Shown: positions 45,529 through 54,528, counted from the stretch's first letter. The stretch: 64,000 nucleotides of DNA from JADGGM01 sp025449955 (GCA_036554285.1 DATBNO010000076.1:1-64000); one strand, 5' to 3'. Made by a program: numbers and translations. Notes: a model not told the origin generated them from the sequence alone.

Positions 45529-46600
45529 CGGCCGGACCCGCCGAGCCTTGCCGCTCCACGATACGCTGAATCAGATCGGCTAACGAGAGTGTCACGCGCT
45601 CGAAGCGCGCGACGGGAATGCGCTGCTCCGTGAGGAACGCCAACACCTGCGCGGCGCGCTCTGGGCCGCCAGGAATCTCGAGCTCGACGATGGACCACCC
45701 ATCGTCATCCATGCCGCAGATCTCGACGTCGTTCGCAATCCCGCGTTCCGCGAGCGCCGCGATGCCCGGCTGATGCGGATCGCGCGTCCACAGGCGATAG
45801 CGCTCGTCGCCGTTCTCTCGTGCCAAGCGCTCGGCGGTGCCGGTCGCCAGCATCCGTCCGTGATCGAGCACGGCCACGCGGTCGCACAGCTCGAGCGCCT
45901 CTTCGGTATTGTGCGTCGCGAGCAGCACGGTGCATCGCTGGCGACCAGAAATCTCCTCGCGAAGAAACGCACGAAACTGCCGCGCCGAGATCGGATCCAG
46001 ACTGCGGGTCGGCTCATCCAACAGCAGCACGCGTGGACCGCCGATCAACGCGCGCGCGATGAGCAGGCGCTGCTTCATGCCCGACGAGAACGACGCGACG
46101 ATTTTGATGCCGGTGTCATCGAGTCCGACCACCTTGAGCAAGTCGTCGGCGCGCTCGCGTGCCGCTTTCTTGTTCAGACCCTGCAGCACGCCGTAGAGCT
46201 CGAGGTTCTCGCGCGCGGTGAGGCGCCAATACAGGCTCCGCTCATCGGCGATCACCGGCGCCAACACCCGACGGACCTTGTGCGCATCCTGGATGATGTC
46301 GAACCCGCCGATCGTCGCGGTCCCGGCGTCGGGCAGGACCAGGGTCGCCAGGATCTTGAACAGCGTCGTCTTCCCTGCTCCGTTAGGCCCGAGGAGGCCG
46401 AAGAACTCGCCCTCGTACACTTCGGCGCTCACGTTCTGGAGCACGGGCATGTACGACACGCGCCGGGGATGCCGCATCATCTCGACCCAGCCGCGGCGCA
46501 TGGGAAAGCGCTTGCTCAGTCCTTGGAGCACGACCGAAACCGGCCGCGCGGTCGCGGGACTCGGCGGCTGGACCGGGATCGGCGTCGCGATGCCGGTCAC
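45521..46600 (-). CDS. ABC transporter ATP-binding protein
   Basis: A 359-residue ATPase. The Walker A motif is GPNGAGKTT (71-79), the signature reads SFSSGMKQR instead of LSGGQ, and LLLDEPTRSLDP is Walker B. After the H-loop (LATHNTEE) there is a C-terminal extension of about 100 residues with DDDGWSIVELEIPGG, as in ABC-2 drug or polysaccharide exporters. The start GTG overlaps the kinase stop (GTGA). It is translationally coupled to the permease. Confidence 0.9.
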   Translation of the reverse strand: MTGIATPIPVQPPSPATARPVSVVLQGLSKRFPMRRGWVEMMRHPRRVSYMPVLQNVSAEVYEGEFFGLLGPNGAGKTTLFKILATLVLPDAGTATIGGFDIIQDAHKVRRVLAPVIADERSLYWRLTARENLELYGVLQGLNKKAARERADDLLKVVGLDDTGIKIVASFSSGMKQRLLIARALIGGPRVLLLDEPTRSLDPISARQFRAFLREEISGRQRCTVLLATHNTEEALELCDRVAVLDHGRMLATGTAERLARENGDERYRLWTRDPHQPGIAALAERGIANDVEICGMDDDGWSIVELEIPGGPERAAQVLAFLTEQRIPVARFERVTLSLADLIQRIVERQGSAGPADA

Positions 46601-47580
46601 GCCGCGGCCACCGGCGTACGCGCTCCGCCGTGCCAGGCGAGCAGCTGCGCTGCCGTCGCCGGCACGCGGTCGAGACCCGGGGGCACGTCCAGGCGGTACA
46701 CCGGCACCGATTTGGCGATCGCTACCGCTCGCTCGAACACGACGGCCGCCTCGCTGCCGCCTAACAAGGCGCCCAACGTTGCCTGGCGCACCAACGCCAA
46801 CGCCGACGCCATGTCGCCCAGGCGCGTGCGCGCCGCCACGGCATCGGGCGGCACGTCGCCGGCGACCGGCGCCAGGAGATAGCACGCGGCGAGGGGCGAG
46901 CGGACGGTCATGATCAGGCCGTCGGAGAAATCGTGCACGAGGTGCTTCTCACCGGTCTCCACCCCCTCGCGTGACACGCCGAACAAGGCGGCAGTGTCAT
47001 CCCAGAGTTTGACCTGATGCACGCCCGGAATAGCGGTCGGCGCCCCGCCTAACTCGACCGGGAGCACGTCGTCCGTCACCAATCGGCCGCCGGCGCGGGC
47101 CAGCGCCAGCGCCAACGTGGACTTGCCATGAAACTTGGGCGCGAGGAACGCGACGGTGCCGCCATCGAGCGCCACCGCGCTCCCGTGCAGGCAGAGCAGG
47201 CCGGCCGCGTGCAGCGCCGTGGCCAGCACGCGTCCCGTCACGTCCGCCCGCACGGCGCTGTGCGCCGGATTGGGGCCGCTCGTCCAGGCAATGGTGCGCC
47301 CATCGCGCGATACGTCGTAGATGCCCGTGTCGTCGTACGTCAACCGGTAGCCGGCGGCGTGGCGGACCATGCGCACGCGACACGCCGGCGCCACCTCGAG
47401 TTCGCCTAACGACTCGGCGGCCTCGACGGCGGGCGGGGCACTGCGCGTACAGAATGTCCAGTTAGGCGCGACGTCCGACGACTCCCGAAGCTCGGGAAAA
47501 GCGATCTCGGAGCGCAGGCACCCACCGAAGATCGAGTAGTCGGGCATGCGAAGAGGGGGGATCCAAGGAGGCCGCCACAT
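46597..47580 (-). CDS. HPr-kinase-like lasso peptide kinase
   Basis: A 327-residue protein of the HPr kinase/phosphorylase-related group found in paeninodin-type lasso clusters. A Walker-A-like loop PKFHGKST (148-155) is preceded by LHGSAVAL with His132 and followed by TDDVLPVE with the expected acidic pair. Known cluster kinases phosphorylate the C-terminal serine of the lasso precursor. The precursor encoded just upstream ends in Ser, which fits. The start ATG has GGGGGGT 5 bp upstream; a later ATG (MPDYSIF) lacks a ribosome site. It follows the precursor gene by 24 bp. Confidence 0.85.
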   Translation of the reverse strand: MWRPPWIPPLRMPDYSIFGGCLRSEIAFPELRESSDVAPNWTFCTRSAPPAVEAAESLGELEVAPACRVRMVRHAAGYRLTYDDTGIYDVSRDGRTIAWTSGPNPAHSAVRADVTGRVLATALHAAGLLCLHGSAVALDGGTVAFLAPKFHGKSTLALALARAGGRLVTDDVLPVELGGAPTAIPGVHQVKLWDDTAALFGVSREGVETGEKHLVHDFSDGLIMTVRSPLAACYLLAPVAGDVPPDAVAARTRLGDMASALALVRQATLGALLGGSEAAVVFERAVAIAKSVPVYRLDVPPGLDRVPATAAQLLAWHGGARTPVAAA

Positions 47581-47604
47581 CGACGACCCCCCTGGAGTAG
47601 AGCG

Positions 47605-47766
47605 TCAGGAACCAGTCCTAGGGCACGGGTTGTCCGGGGTGCCGCAGAAGTTGTTGCCGGTCCCGCCGATACCACAGATGGTAAAACCATCTGAGGAACC
47701 CTGCAGGCCGATCTGCGTGAGCTCCCGGAACGTCCCGAAGCGCTCCACTTTCGGTTTCTGATACAC
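47605..47766 (-). CDS. Lasso peptide precursor (A)
   Basis: A 53-residue peptide. The leader reads VYQKPKVERFGTFRELTQ, matching the Y-x2-P-x-(L/V)-x3-G-x5-(L)T recognition pattern bound by the B1 protein. The conserved Thr17 should be two residues before the core. The core would then be IGLQGSSDGF followed by TICGIGGTGNNFCGT and PDNPCPRTGS. Asp26 is the likely ring acceptor. The core is long (35 residues), has three Cys and ends in Ser53. The GTG start is chosen for the strong AGGGAGG 6 bp upstream; a longer ATG frame starting MFDLCSML would bury the leader motif. It lies between the cyclase and kinase genes. Confidence 0.82.
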   Translation of the reverse strand: MYQKPKVERFGTFRELTQIGLQGSSDGFTICGIGGTGNNFCGTPDNPCPRTGS

Positions 47767-47868
47767 GCGACGCCTCCCTGTGTCGTGCGGCCGGGCTGCT
47801 TGCCCGGCGGAAGTACGGCCCCCGTGGCCGTCGAGCATACTGCACAAATCGAACAACAGTCCTCGAAT

Positions 47869-49848
47869 CTAACTGCGCACCGCTGTCTCGCGCGCGGTGT
47901 CCAACTCGTTGACCAACGCATCCAGAGGTCGGACGCGAGAACGCAGCCACAATTCTGTCTGCAATGTGAAATACAACGTTACACCGAGCTGCGACCCGCC
48001 ATTCCGTACGTAATATTCGGACCAACGACGGAATTCCTCTGCATCGATTATTCCAACGTCTACTAATGCCGAGTCTCGCATGAGCCCGTTGCTCAGGCTC
48101 GGGAAGTGCCTGCGCATGGATTCGTCGAAATAACCGGATGTGACGCCGGTCCTTGCGGCGCGCGGTGCTAACACATCCTCCGGAATCAGGCCTCGCGCTG
48201 CGCGGCGCAGCAGCAATTTCGTCTCTCGACCCGTCGAGCGCTCCCACCGCGGACGCGACACTGCGAATTCGATCACGCGACGGTCGTACAACGGCGACCG
48301 GAGATCGACGCCTTCCTCGAGTGCAAAGCCCGTCACCGTTCCAAACACGCGCGGGAAATACGCGTGCGAGAGGTACCACTCCGTCTCGAATGCTGCAGCA
48401 CTGACGCGCCCACGCTGCGGCGCAAACGCACGCTCGCGCTCTTCCAAATGGTGCTCGGCCGCGAAGGCACGACGGATCCACGACGGCGGCCGACGCTCCA
48501 AATATCCCGTTGGGCGACGCCCGCGACGCAACACGGTGATCGCGCGCCGCGCACGTTCCGAGAGCAGTGGATCGAGCGCCGTGCGCACGAACTCGCGCGC
48601 ATCGTGAACGCGGAAACCGCCACCCTTCGCCTTCCAGTCGCGCGCCAATTCGATCCAGTGTCCTGTGCGCAACAAATCCGCGAAGTAGACCTCTGACACT
48701 TGGAAGAGTTGGTCACCACCCATACCATCGAGCGCGACACGCGCACCCACCGCACGTGTGCCTCGCGCGAGCGCGCGGTGCCACATCTCGAATGCGTGCG
48801 CGAACGGCTCATCACGACGCGACGCGCGTTGCGCGGGTCGCTCGAAGAACGGAACATCGGCGATGCGCACCCAGTGCGCATCGACGCCCCACCGCCCGGC
48901 AATACGCTCTATCAGCTCGTCTTCGCGACCGGGATCGCCGAGCGGATAACTCATCGATACCGCGCGCGCCTTACGGCGCTGTCCACGTTCCACGAGCGCT
49001 TGCTGCGCGGTGCCGAACACAGCCGATGAATCCCACCCACCGCTCAGCCATACCGCAACATCGCCTTGAACCGGCATCCGCTCGGTCGTTGCGCGCTCCA
49101 GCAACTCGCGCAAATGCAGCGCGCCTTCGGCGAACGATGTCCCGCCGCGGCCGCGATCGCTCGCTGCGGGCGGTGACCAATGGCGGAATAGTTCGGCGCG
49201 CTGACCGGCGCGGCGTGCTAACGTCCAGCCCGCGGGCACCGTCTGGATCGCCGTGTACGCCGTTTCGTGGCCGGCAGCGAACAGACCGCCTGCCGTGGCG
49301 GCGATCGACGTGAGGTTGAGCTCAGCCGGACACTCGGGATGCGCGAGCACCCCGCTCACCGTGGAGGCGACGACGAGCATTCCGCCAAGTTGGGCATACG
49401 CCAACGTGCGCTTCCCGCTGAAGTCGCGCGCCGCACACACGCGGCCCGTCTTGCGATTCCACACGATGAACGCGAAGTCGCCTTCGAGGCGTTCGGCGCA
49501 ATCATCGCCCCAGGCGCGGTAGGCCGCGGCGATGAGGTGCGCCGAGCCATCGCCGTGCGGCACGATGCCGCGCCTGCCTAACGCAGCGCGCAGGTCGGCG
49601 CGATAGTAGAGCGATGCGTCGGCGGCCACGACGAGGCCGTCCCATTCCAGCACCAGCGTATCGCCGGCCAGATCGGGCGCGCATTCCCATCCGTGGCGGG
49701 CTGCCGCCACCATCGCGCCATCGAACGCGCGAATCTCGCTCACGTCGCCGCCGCGCGCCCGCATGGCTTCGAGGATCCGCCGCCCAACTGTCTCCGACGG
49801 TGCACGCCTGTCGTCACCGCCAGCGAACACGCCGAGTAGCGCGGTCAC
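47869..49848 (-). CDS. Lasso cyclase (asparagine-synthetase-like C protein)
   Basis: A 659-residue homologue of asparagine synthetase B. The N-terminal glutaminase-like domain starts MTALLGVFAG and has lost the catalytic Cys2, as in lasso cyclases. The ATP-pyrophosphatase domain has SGGWDS (269-274) and continues to the GMGGDQLF loop, where lasso cyclases keep their catalytic Asp. It should activate the ring Asp side chain of the precursor as the AMP ester and close the macrolactam. The GTG start overlaps the B2 stop (GTGA). Only one GCCTAACG motif lies in its 2 kb. Confidence 0.9.
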   Translation of the reverse strand: MTALLGVFAGGDDRRAPSETVGRRILEAMRARGGDVSEIRAFDGAMVAAARHGWECAPDLAGDTLVLEWDGLVVAADASLYYRADLRAALGRRGIVPHGDGSAHLIAAAYRAWGDDCAERLEGDFAFIVWNRKTGRVCAARDFSGKRTLAYAQLGGMLVVASTVSGVLAHPECPAELNLTSIAATAGGLFAAGHETAYTAIQTVPAGWTLARRAGQRAELFRHWSPPAASDRGRGGTSFAEGALHLRELLERATTERMPVQGDVAVWLSGGWDSSAVFGTAQQALVERGQRRKARAVSMSYPLGDPGREDELIERIAGRWGVDAHWVRIADVPFFERPAQRASRRDEPFAHAFEMWHRALARGTRAVGARVALDGMGGDQLFQVSEVYFADLLRTGHWIELARDWKAKGGGFRVHDAREFVRTALDPLLSERARRAITVLRRGRRPTGYLERRPPSWIRRAFAAEHHLEERERAFAPQRGRVSAAAFETEWYLSHAYFPRVFGTVTGFALEEGVDLRSPLYDRRVIEFAVSRPRWERSTGRETKLLLRRAARGLIPEDVLAPRAARTGVTSGYFDESMRRHFPSLSNGLMRDSALVDVGIIDAEEFRRWSEYYVRNGGSQLGVTLYFTLQTELWLRSRVRPLDALVNELDTARETAVRS

Positions 49849-50318
49849 TTGGCGTCCACCAGTTGGACTTCGGACAGCTCGGCGAATGATCCCACGTGCT
49901 CCACGTTGTCTCCGACTACCTGGCCGCCGTACTCGACCCATGCATGCGCGCCGAAGCGGCCGCGGCGCATGCGCACCCCGATGCGAATCCGGCCGCCGCG
50001 GATCCGATGCTTTTCGAGCATGCGATGAACAGCAACGGCCCGAACGAGACAGAGCGGCCTGAACAGTCCATAGTCACCCGCGCGGCTCACCGCCAAACCA
50101 AGCTGCTGGGCCCGCTGCATGTTGGCGGGCTCGACATTGGCGTCGGATGCAACCACCTGCGCTGCGGACGCGGCTGAATGCGCCACGAGCTGCCCCGTGG
50201 GTCGCGTCCACACCAAGACCTGCGCTGCCAGAAGAGCCGCCTGCCCTTGCAGGAGGTCAACCCACTCGCGCGGACTCAGGGTGGCCAGTTTGTGAAGAAG
50301 TTTCGTCACTCTGTTCAT
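49845..50318 (-). CDS. Lasso leader peptidase (B2, transglutaminase-like)
   Basis: A 157-residue cysteine protease that cuts the leader off the precursor. The catalytic triad is readable as Cys90 in FRPLCLVRAVAVHRML, His125 in FGAHAWVEYGG and Asp137 in VGDNVEHV, the standard B2 order. It overlaps B1 by 62 bp and ends in a GTGA overlap with the cyclase. The split B1/B2 organisation is typical of Gram-positive and many non-proteobacterial lasso clusters. Confidence 0.9.
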   Translation of the reverse strand: MNRVTKLLHKLATLSPREWVDLLQGQAALLAAQVLVWTRPTGQLVAHSAASAAQVVASDANVEPANMQRAQQLGLAVSRAGDYGLFRPLCLVRAVAVHRMLEKHRIRGGRIRIGVRMRRGRFGAHAWVEYGGQVVGDNVEHVGSFAELSEVQLVDAK

Positions 50319-50601
50319 CCGTCCGTTCGCTGCCGTGCGGAATGACTAGCCGATTGCTCGAGAGCTCCGCTATGAGCTCCATCACATCGGCCCGAATCAT
50401 CGCCGGATCGGCATCCGGGTATTGCACGGATAGCGCCGCACAGAGCTCGTCCATCGAGTTGGTGGCGGGCGGCAAGAGCTCCCATACGCGCGCTCCGACC
50501 TCGTTTAGCCCGAAGTACACTTCCTCTTCGGTCGAGAAGAGCACGGCCTCACCGTCGAGCAACGCTTTGTAGATGACTTTCGGGTTCGCAACCGGAAGCA
50601 T
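50257..50601 (-). CDS. PqqD-like lasso leader-recognition protein (B1)
   Basis: A 114-residue RiPP recognition element of the PqqD fold. It has the beta-strand pattern GEAVLFSTEEEVYFGLNEVG and the helices DELCAALSVQYPDAD and ADVMELIAELSSNRL. It should bind the YxxP...GxxxxxT leader and present it to B2 and the cyclase. The C-terminal 20 residues are hydrophilic and overlap B2. It is the first gene of the operon; a weak ribosome site GGGGA lies 4-5 bp upstream. Confidence 0.88.
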   Translation of the reverse strand: MLPVANPKVIYKALLDGEAVLFSTEEEVYFGLNEVGARVWELLPPATNSMDELCAALSVQYPDADPAMIRADVMELIAELSSNRLVIPHGSERTDEQSDETSSQTGHPESARVG

Positions 50602-50905
50602 GCAGTCCCCAGCAGGCGGATACCGAGCCCCGGTTGCCTCGCCATTCGGCGAGCACCGCCGCTACGTCGCGGTCCAAGGCCCACTTCGGCACCAGAAACT
50701 CGGGTTCGACCCTCGAACCCGCCTCGGATTCGAGCACCGAACGTGCCAGTGCCAATCTACCGCGCAGCACGCCAACCCCGGCTGTACGAGCCCGTCCTCG
50801 ATCACACGTGTCACGAAGCGCAACACCACGCCCCGCGATCCGATACGCGACACGCACTCCTGCTACACCCCGAGTGCGAATGCGCCACATGGATGCCGGC
50901 GCCAA
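50549..50905 (-). pseudogene. Possible remnant of an unidentified gene upstream of B1
   Basis: An open frame of 118 codons overlaps the start of B1. Its last half has fairly coding-like composition (EPEFLVPKWALDRDVAAVLA then EWRGNRGS), but no start context and no recognisable family. A second frame nearby (GVVLRFVTRVIEDGLVQPG) looks similarly protein-like, which could mean a frameshifted gene. Equally it may be chance in GC-rich DNA. Confidence 0.2.
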
Positions 50906-51191
50906 ACAGCGCCACTCCCCACCACTCCGCCCATTTCAGCCGGGCCTGACCACGAGCGACCGGGACTGTTCCCGGCCTGTCTCGCCAATCATCATGAGCA
51001 CCTGACTGCCATCCAGCAAGCCCGGAACGACCGATTTTCTAGCCAACCACGCTGTCAGCCCCTCAATTCTTGGGGGGCAGACGAATCGACCTGCCTCATC
51101 ATCAGCCGGTAGTCCAGCGTATTGGGGACGTCACCGGCCTGAGCGTATCTCGCGAACGATTCCCTCCCACCTCGATCTCCGAGAATTTCTG
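50602..51191. other. 590-bp divergent intergenic region between lasso operon and S9 peptidase
   Basis: No convincing gene. It should hold the promoters of both transcripts, but no clear pair of boxes is found. Visible structures are a CTCGCC/GGCGAG hairpin (50638-50653), a perfect GGGTTCGA/TCGAACCC palindrome (50702-50720) and a CCCC...GGGGGG hairpin near 51058-51077. It lacks the GCCTAACG motif. Confidence 0.5.
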
Positions 51192-53528
51192 ATGCGTCAG
51201 CGCGCACGTCTCCTGGTCATATCGCTCGTTGCTGCTCCCGCCTTCGCCCAACACGCTGTGGCCCAGGCGCCGGGACCCACCGTCACTGCCCAAGATTACG
51301 CGCGCGCGGAGAAACTCCTCGCCTGGAACACCGCGCCGCTCGTATCCGGCGCGACGGTGCGCGTCACGTGGCTCGACGGCGACAAGTTCTGGTATCGGAA
51401 CTCGACGCCGCAGGGCTTCGAGTTCGTGTTGGTCGATGCGGCGCACCATTCGCGCGCGCGTGCATTCGATCAGGATCGTGTCGCCGGGGCGCTCTCGGCG
51501 GCGGCCGGCCGCACCTATGACGCGTGGCACCTGCCGTTCGCGCGCTTCGACCTGTCGGCCGACGGCCGGTCCATCTCGTTCGAGACCGACGATGCGCACA
51601 AGCGGTTCACCTGCGACGTCGGCGGCAATCGCTGCACGCCGCAGCCGGCCGGACCAGATCTCCGGAACTCCGTGGTGTCGCCCGACGGCAAGCTCGCGGC
51701 GTTCATCCGCAACAACAACTTGTGGGTGCACGACCTGGCGACGGGCAACGACCGGCAGCTCACCACGGACGGCGTCAAGGACTTCGGCTACGCGACGGAC
51801 AACGCCGGTTGGACGCAGAGCGATCGGCCGATCGTCGCGTGGTCGCCCGACTCGAAGAGGATCGCCACGTTCCAGCAGGACCAACGCGACGTGGGCGAGA
51901 TGTACTTGGTGGAGACGCGCGTTGGGCATCCGGTGCTCGAGCAATGGAAGTATCCCCTGCCGGGCGACAGCATCATTCCGACCATCCAGCGCGTGGTGAT
52001 CGATCTGGACGGACCGCGCGTGATTCGCTTCCAGATGCCGCCCGACCAGCACCGGTCCACCACGTGCGATCACATCTTGTGCGGCCGCGAATTCGCCGAC
52101 GTCGAGTGGAGCCCGGACGCCTCGCACCTGGCGTTCGTCTCGACGTCGCGCGATCACAGGCACGAGACGCTTCGCGTGGCCGACGCGTCGACCGGCGCCG
52201 TGCGCGACGTGATGCAGGAATCGGTGGCGACGTTTTACGAAGCGGGCGACAACGCCGCCAATTGGCGCATGCTCGACTCGTTGCACCAGGCGATCTGGTA
52301 TTCGGAGCGCGACGACTGGGGCAACCTGTATTTGTACGATCTCGCGAGCGGTGCGTTAGTCAAACAGATCACGACCGGTCCGGGCAACGTGCTGCAGATT
52401 CTCCGCGTCGATCAGAAGGAGAAGACCATCTATTTCACGAGCGCGGGACGCGAGCCGAACGTGGATCCGTACTTCCGGCAGCTATATCGTGTCCGCCTCG
52501 ACGGCACGCACCTGCAATTGCTGTCGCCGGAGAACGCCGATCACGAGGTGTCGTTGTCGCCCGACGGCCGCTACTTCGTGGACAGTTGGTCGCGGCCCGA
52601 CGTGCCACCGGTCACGGTATTGCGCGATGACGACGGCCGCACGGTGATGCCGCTCGAGAAAGCCGACATCTCCCGGCTCGTGGCCGCGGGCTGGAAGCCG
52701 CCCCTGCCGATCACCGTGAAGGCGCGCGACGGCAAGACCGATCTCTACGGCCTCTTGTTCCGCCCAACGAACTTCGACTCGACCAAGAAGTATCCGATCA
52801 TCAACCACATCTATCCGGGGCCGCAGGTGGGCAGCGTCGGGTCGCGTTTCTTCGCGCCGTCGCGCGGCGACGCGCAGTCGCTGGCAGAGTTAGGGTTCGT
52901 GGTCGTGGAGATCGATGCGATGGGCACGCCGATGCGCTCACACGCGTTCCACGCCGCGTACTACGGCAACATGGGAGACAACGGACTGCCCGATCAGATC
53001 GCGGCGATGAAGCAGCTCGCCCAACGCTACTCGTGGATCGACCTCGATCGCGCCGGCATCTACGGCCACTCGGGCGGCGGCTACGCCACCGCGGACGCGA
53101 TGCTCCGCGATCCGGACTTTTTCAAAGTGGGTGTGTCGGAGGCCGGCAACCACGACAACCGTGAGTACGAGGACGACTGGGGCGAAAAGTGGCAGGGACT
53201 CTTGGTGCGCAACGCGGATGGCACTACCAATTACGACGATCAGGCCAATCAGAACATGGCCGCGAACCTCAAGGGCAAGCTGCTCATCGCGTTCGGCACC
53301 ACCGACAACAACGTGCCGCCCTACAACTCGCTGCTGCTGGTGAACGAGCTGATCAAGCACAACAAGGATTTCGACCTGATCGCGTTGCCTAACCGGCGCC
53401 ACGGCTTCGGCAACGAACCGTACATGATCCGTCGTCGCTGGGACTACTTCGTGCGCTACTTGTTAGGCGCGGAGCCGCCGGCCGGCTACGAGATTCACGG
53501 CCCCCGCCCCGGCGCGCCGCTGTTCTGA
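51192..53528 (+). CDS. S9B dipeptidyl-peptidase-IV-like serine peptidase
   Basis: A 778-residue secreted peptidase. A signal peptide (MRQRARLLVISLVAAPAFA) is followed by a DPP-IV-type beta-propeller (about 60-520, with repeated SPDG/SPDS blade motifs) and an alpha/beta-hydrolase domain. The triad is Ser627 in GHSGGGY, Asp705 in GTTDNN and His737 in RRHGFG. It probably removes X-Pro dipeptides outside the cytoplasm. It is divergent from the lasso operon and may be unrelated to it, though isopeptidase-like roles of S9 proteins in other lasso clusters are known. Confidence 0.92.
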   Translation: MRQRARLLVISLVAAPAFAQHAVAQAPGPTVTAQDYARAEKLLAWNTAPLVSGATVRVTWLDGDKFWYRNSTPQGFEFVLVDAAHHSRARAFDQDRVAGALSAAAGRTYDAWHLPFARFDLSADGRSISFETDDAHKRFTCDVGGNRCTPQPAGPDLRNSVVSPDGKLAAFIRNNNLWVHDLATGNDRQLTTDGVKDFGYATDNAGWTQSDRPIVAWSPDSKRIATFQQDQRDVGEMYLVETRVGHPVLEQWKYPLPGDSIIPTIQRVVIDLDGPRVIRFQMPPDQHRSTTCDHILCGREFADVEWSPDASHLAFVSTSRDHRHETLRVADASTGAVRDVMQESVATFYEAGDNAANWRMLDSLHQAIWYSERDDWGNLYLYDLASGALVKQITTGPGNVLQILRVDQKEKTIYFTSAGREPNVDPYFRQLYRVRLDGTHLQLLSPENADHEVSLSPDGRYFVDSWSRPDVPPVTVLRDDDGRTVMPLEKADISRLVAAGWKPPLPITVKARDGKTDLYGLLFRPTNFDSTKKYPIINHIYPGPQVGSVGSRFFAPSRGDAQSLAELGFVVVEIDAMGTPMRSHAFHAAYYGNMGDNGLPDQIAAMKQLAQRYSWIDLDRAGIYGHSGGGYATADAMLRDPDFFKVGVSEAGNHDNREYEDDWGEKWQGLLVRNADGTTNYDDQANQNMAANLKGKLLIAFGTTDNNVPPYNSLLLVNELIKHNKDFDLIALPNRRHGFGNEPYMIRRRWDYFVRYLLGAEPPAGYEIHGPRPGAPLF

Positions 53529-53554
53529 GGATTCGCGGGCTACGGAAACACAAA

Positions 53555-53581
53555 GGGGCACCCGGAACTTCCGGATGCCCC
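53555..53581. terminator. Bidirectional terminator between S9 peptidase and rpsG
   Basis: A 12-bp stem GGGGCACCCGGA / TCCGGATGCCCC with a 3-nt loop and one mismatch lies between convergent genes. The plus-strand 3' side continues TTGCCCTTTTCCC and the minus-strand side TTTGTGTTTCC, both T-rich. A TTCCC linker and small AGCG/CGCT stem-loop follow toward rpsG. Confidence 0.75.
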
Positions 53582-53620
53582 TTGCCCTTTTCCCTCAGCG
53601 CAGCGCTTCCTTGTCGTTCG

Positions 53621-54087
53621 CTACCACCGATAGTGAGCAAACGCCTTGTTCGCGTCGGCCATCTTGTGCGTGTCTTCCTTCTTCTTCATTGCGTTGCCTT
53701 CGCCCTTGGACGCCGCGATCACCTCGGCCGCCAGTTTCTCGGCCATCGACTTCTCGCCGCGATCGCGCGAGTAGCTCATGAGCCAGCGCATGGCCAGCGC
53801 CGTGCGGCGCTCAGGGCGGACTTCGACCGGTACTTGATACGTGGCGCCGCCGACACGACGGCTCTTGACCTCGACCACGGGCTTCAAGTTTTGCAACGCT
53901 TGCTTGAACACGTTCACGCCGGGCTGACCAGTGCGTGATTCGACGAGGTCCATCGCACCATAGAAAATGTGCTCGGCCGTCGACTTCTTGCCCTCGATCA
54001 TCAGCGTGTTGATGAACTTCGAAACGGTCTGGCTATCGTAGCGCGCGTCGGCGAGGACCGGGCGCTTGATCGACTTCTGTCTGCGGC

Positions 54088-54091
<4 letters not shown>
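53621..54091 (-). CDS. rpsG: 30S ribosomal protein S7
   Basis: A 156-residue primary 16S-binding protein. It starts (GTG) SRRQKSIKRPVLADARYDSQ, has the RVGGATYQVPVEVRPERR signature and ends FAHYRW. The GTG overlaps the rpsL stop (GTGA). In most bacteria fusA follows directly; here a terminator and about 22.7 kb of other genes intervene. Confidence 0.97.
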
Positions 54092-54480
<389 letters not shown>

Positions 54481-54528
54481 AACCTCTGGTGGTACGAACG
54501 AAGCCGCCTTGGGCGGCACAGAACGATA

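Noticed and set aside
50702..50720. tRNA T-arm-like sequence GGGTTCGACCCTCGAACCC
   Set aside because: It is just a perfect palindrome. No acceptor stem, anticodon arm or CCA lies at the required distances.
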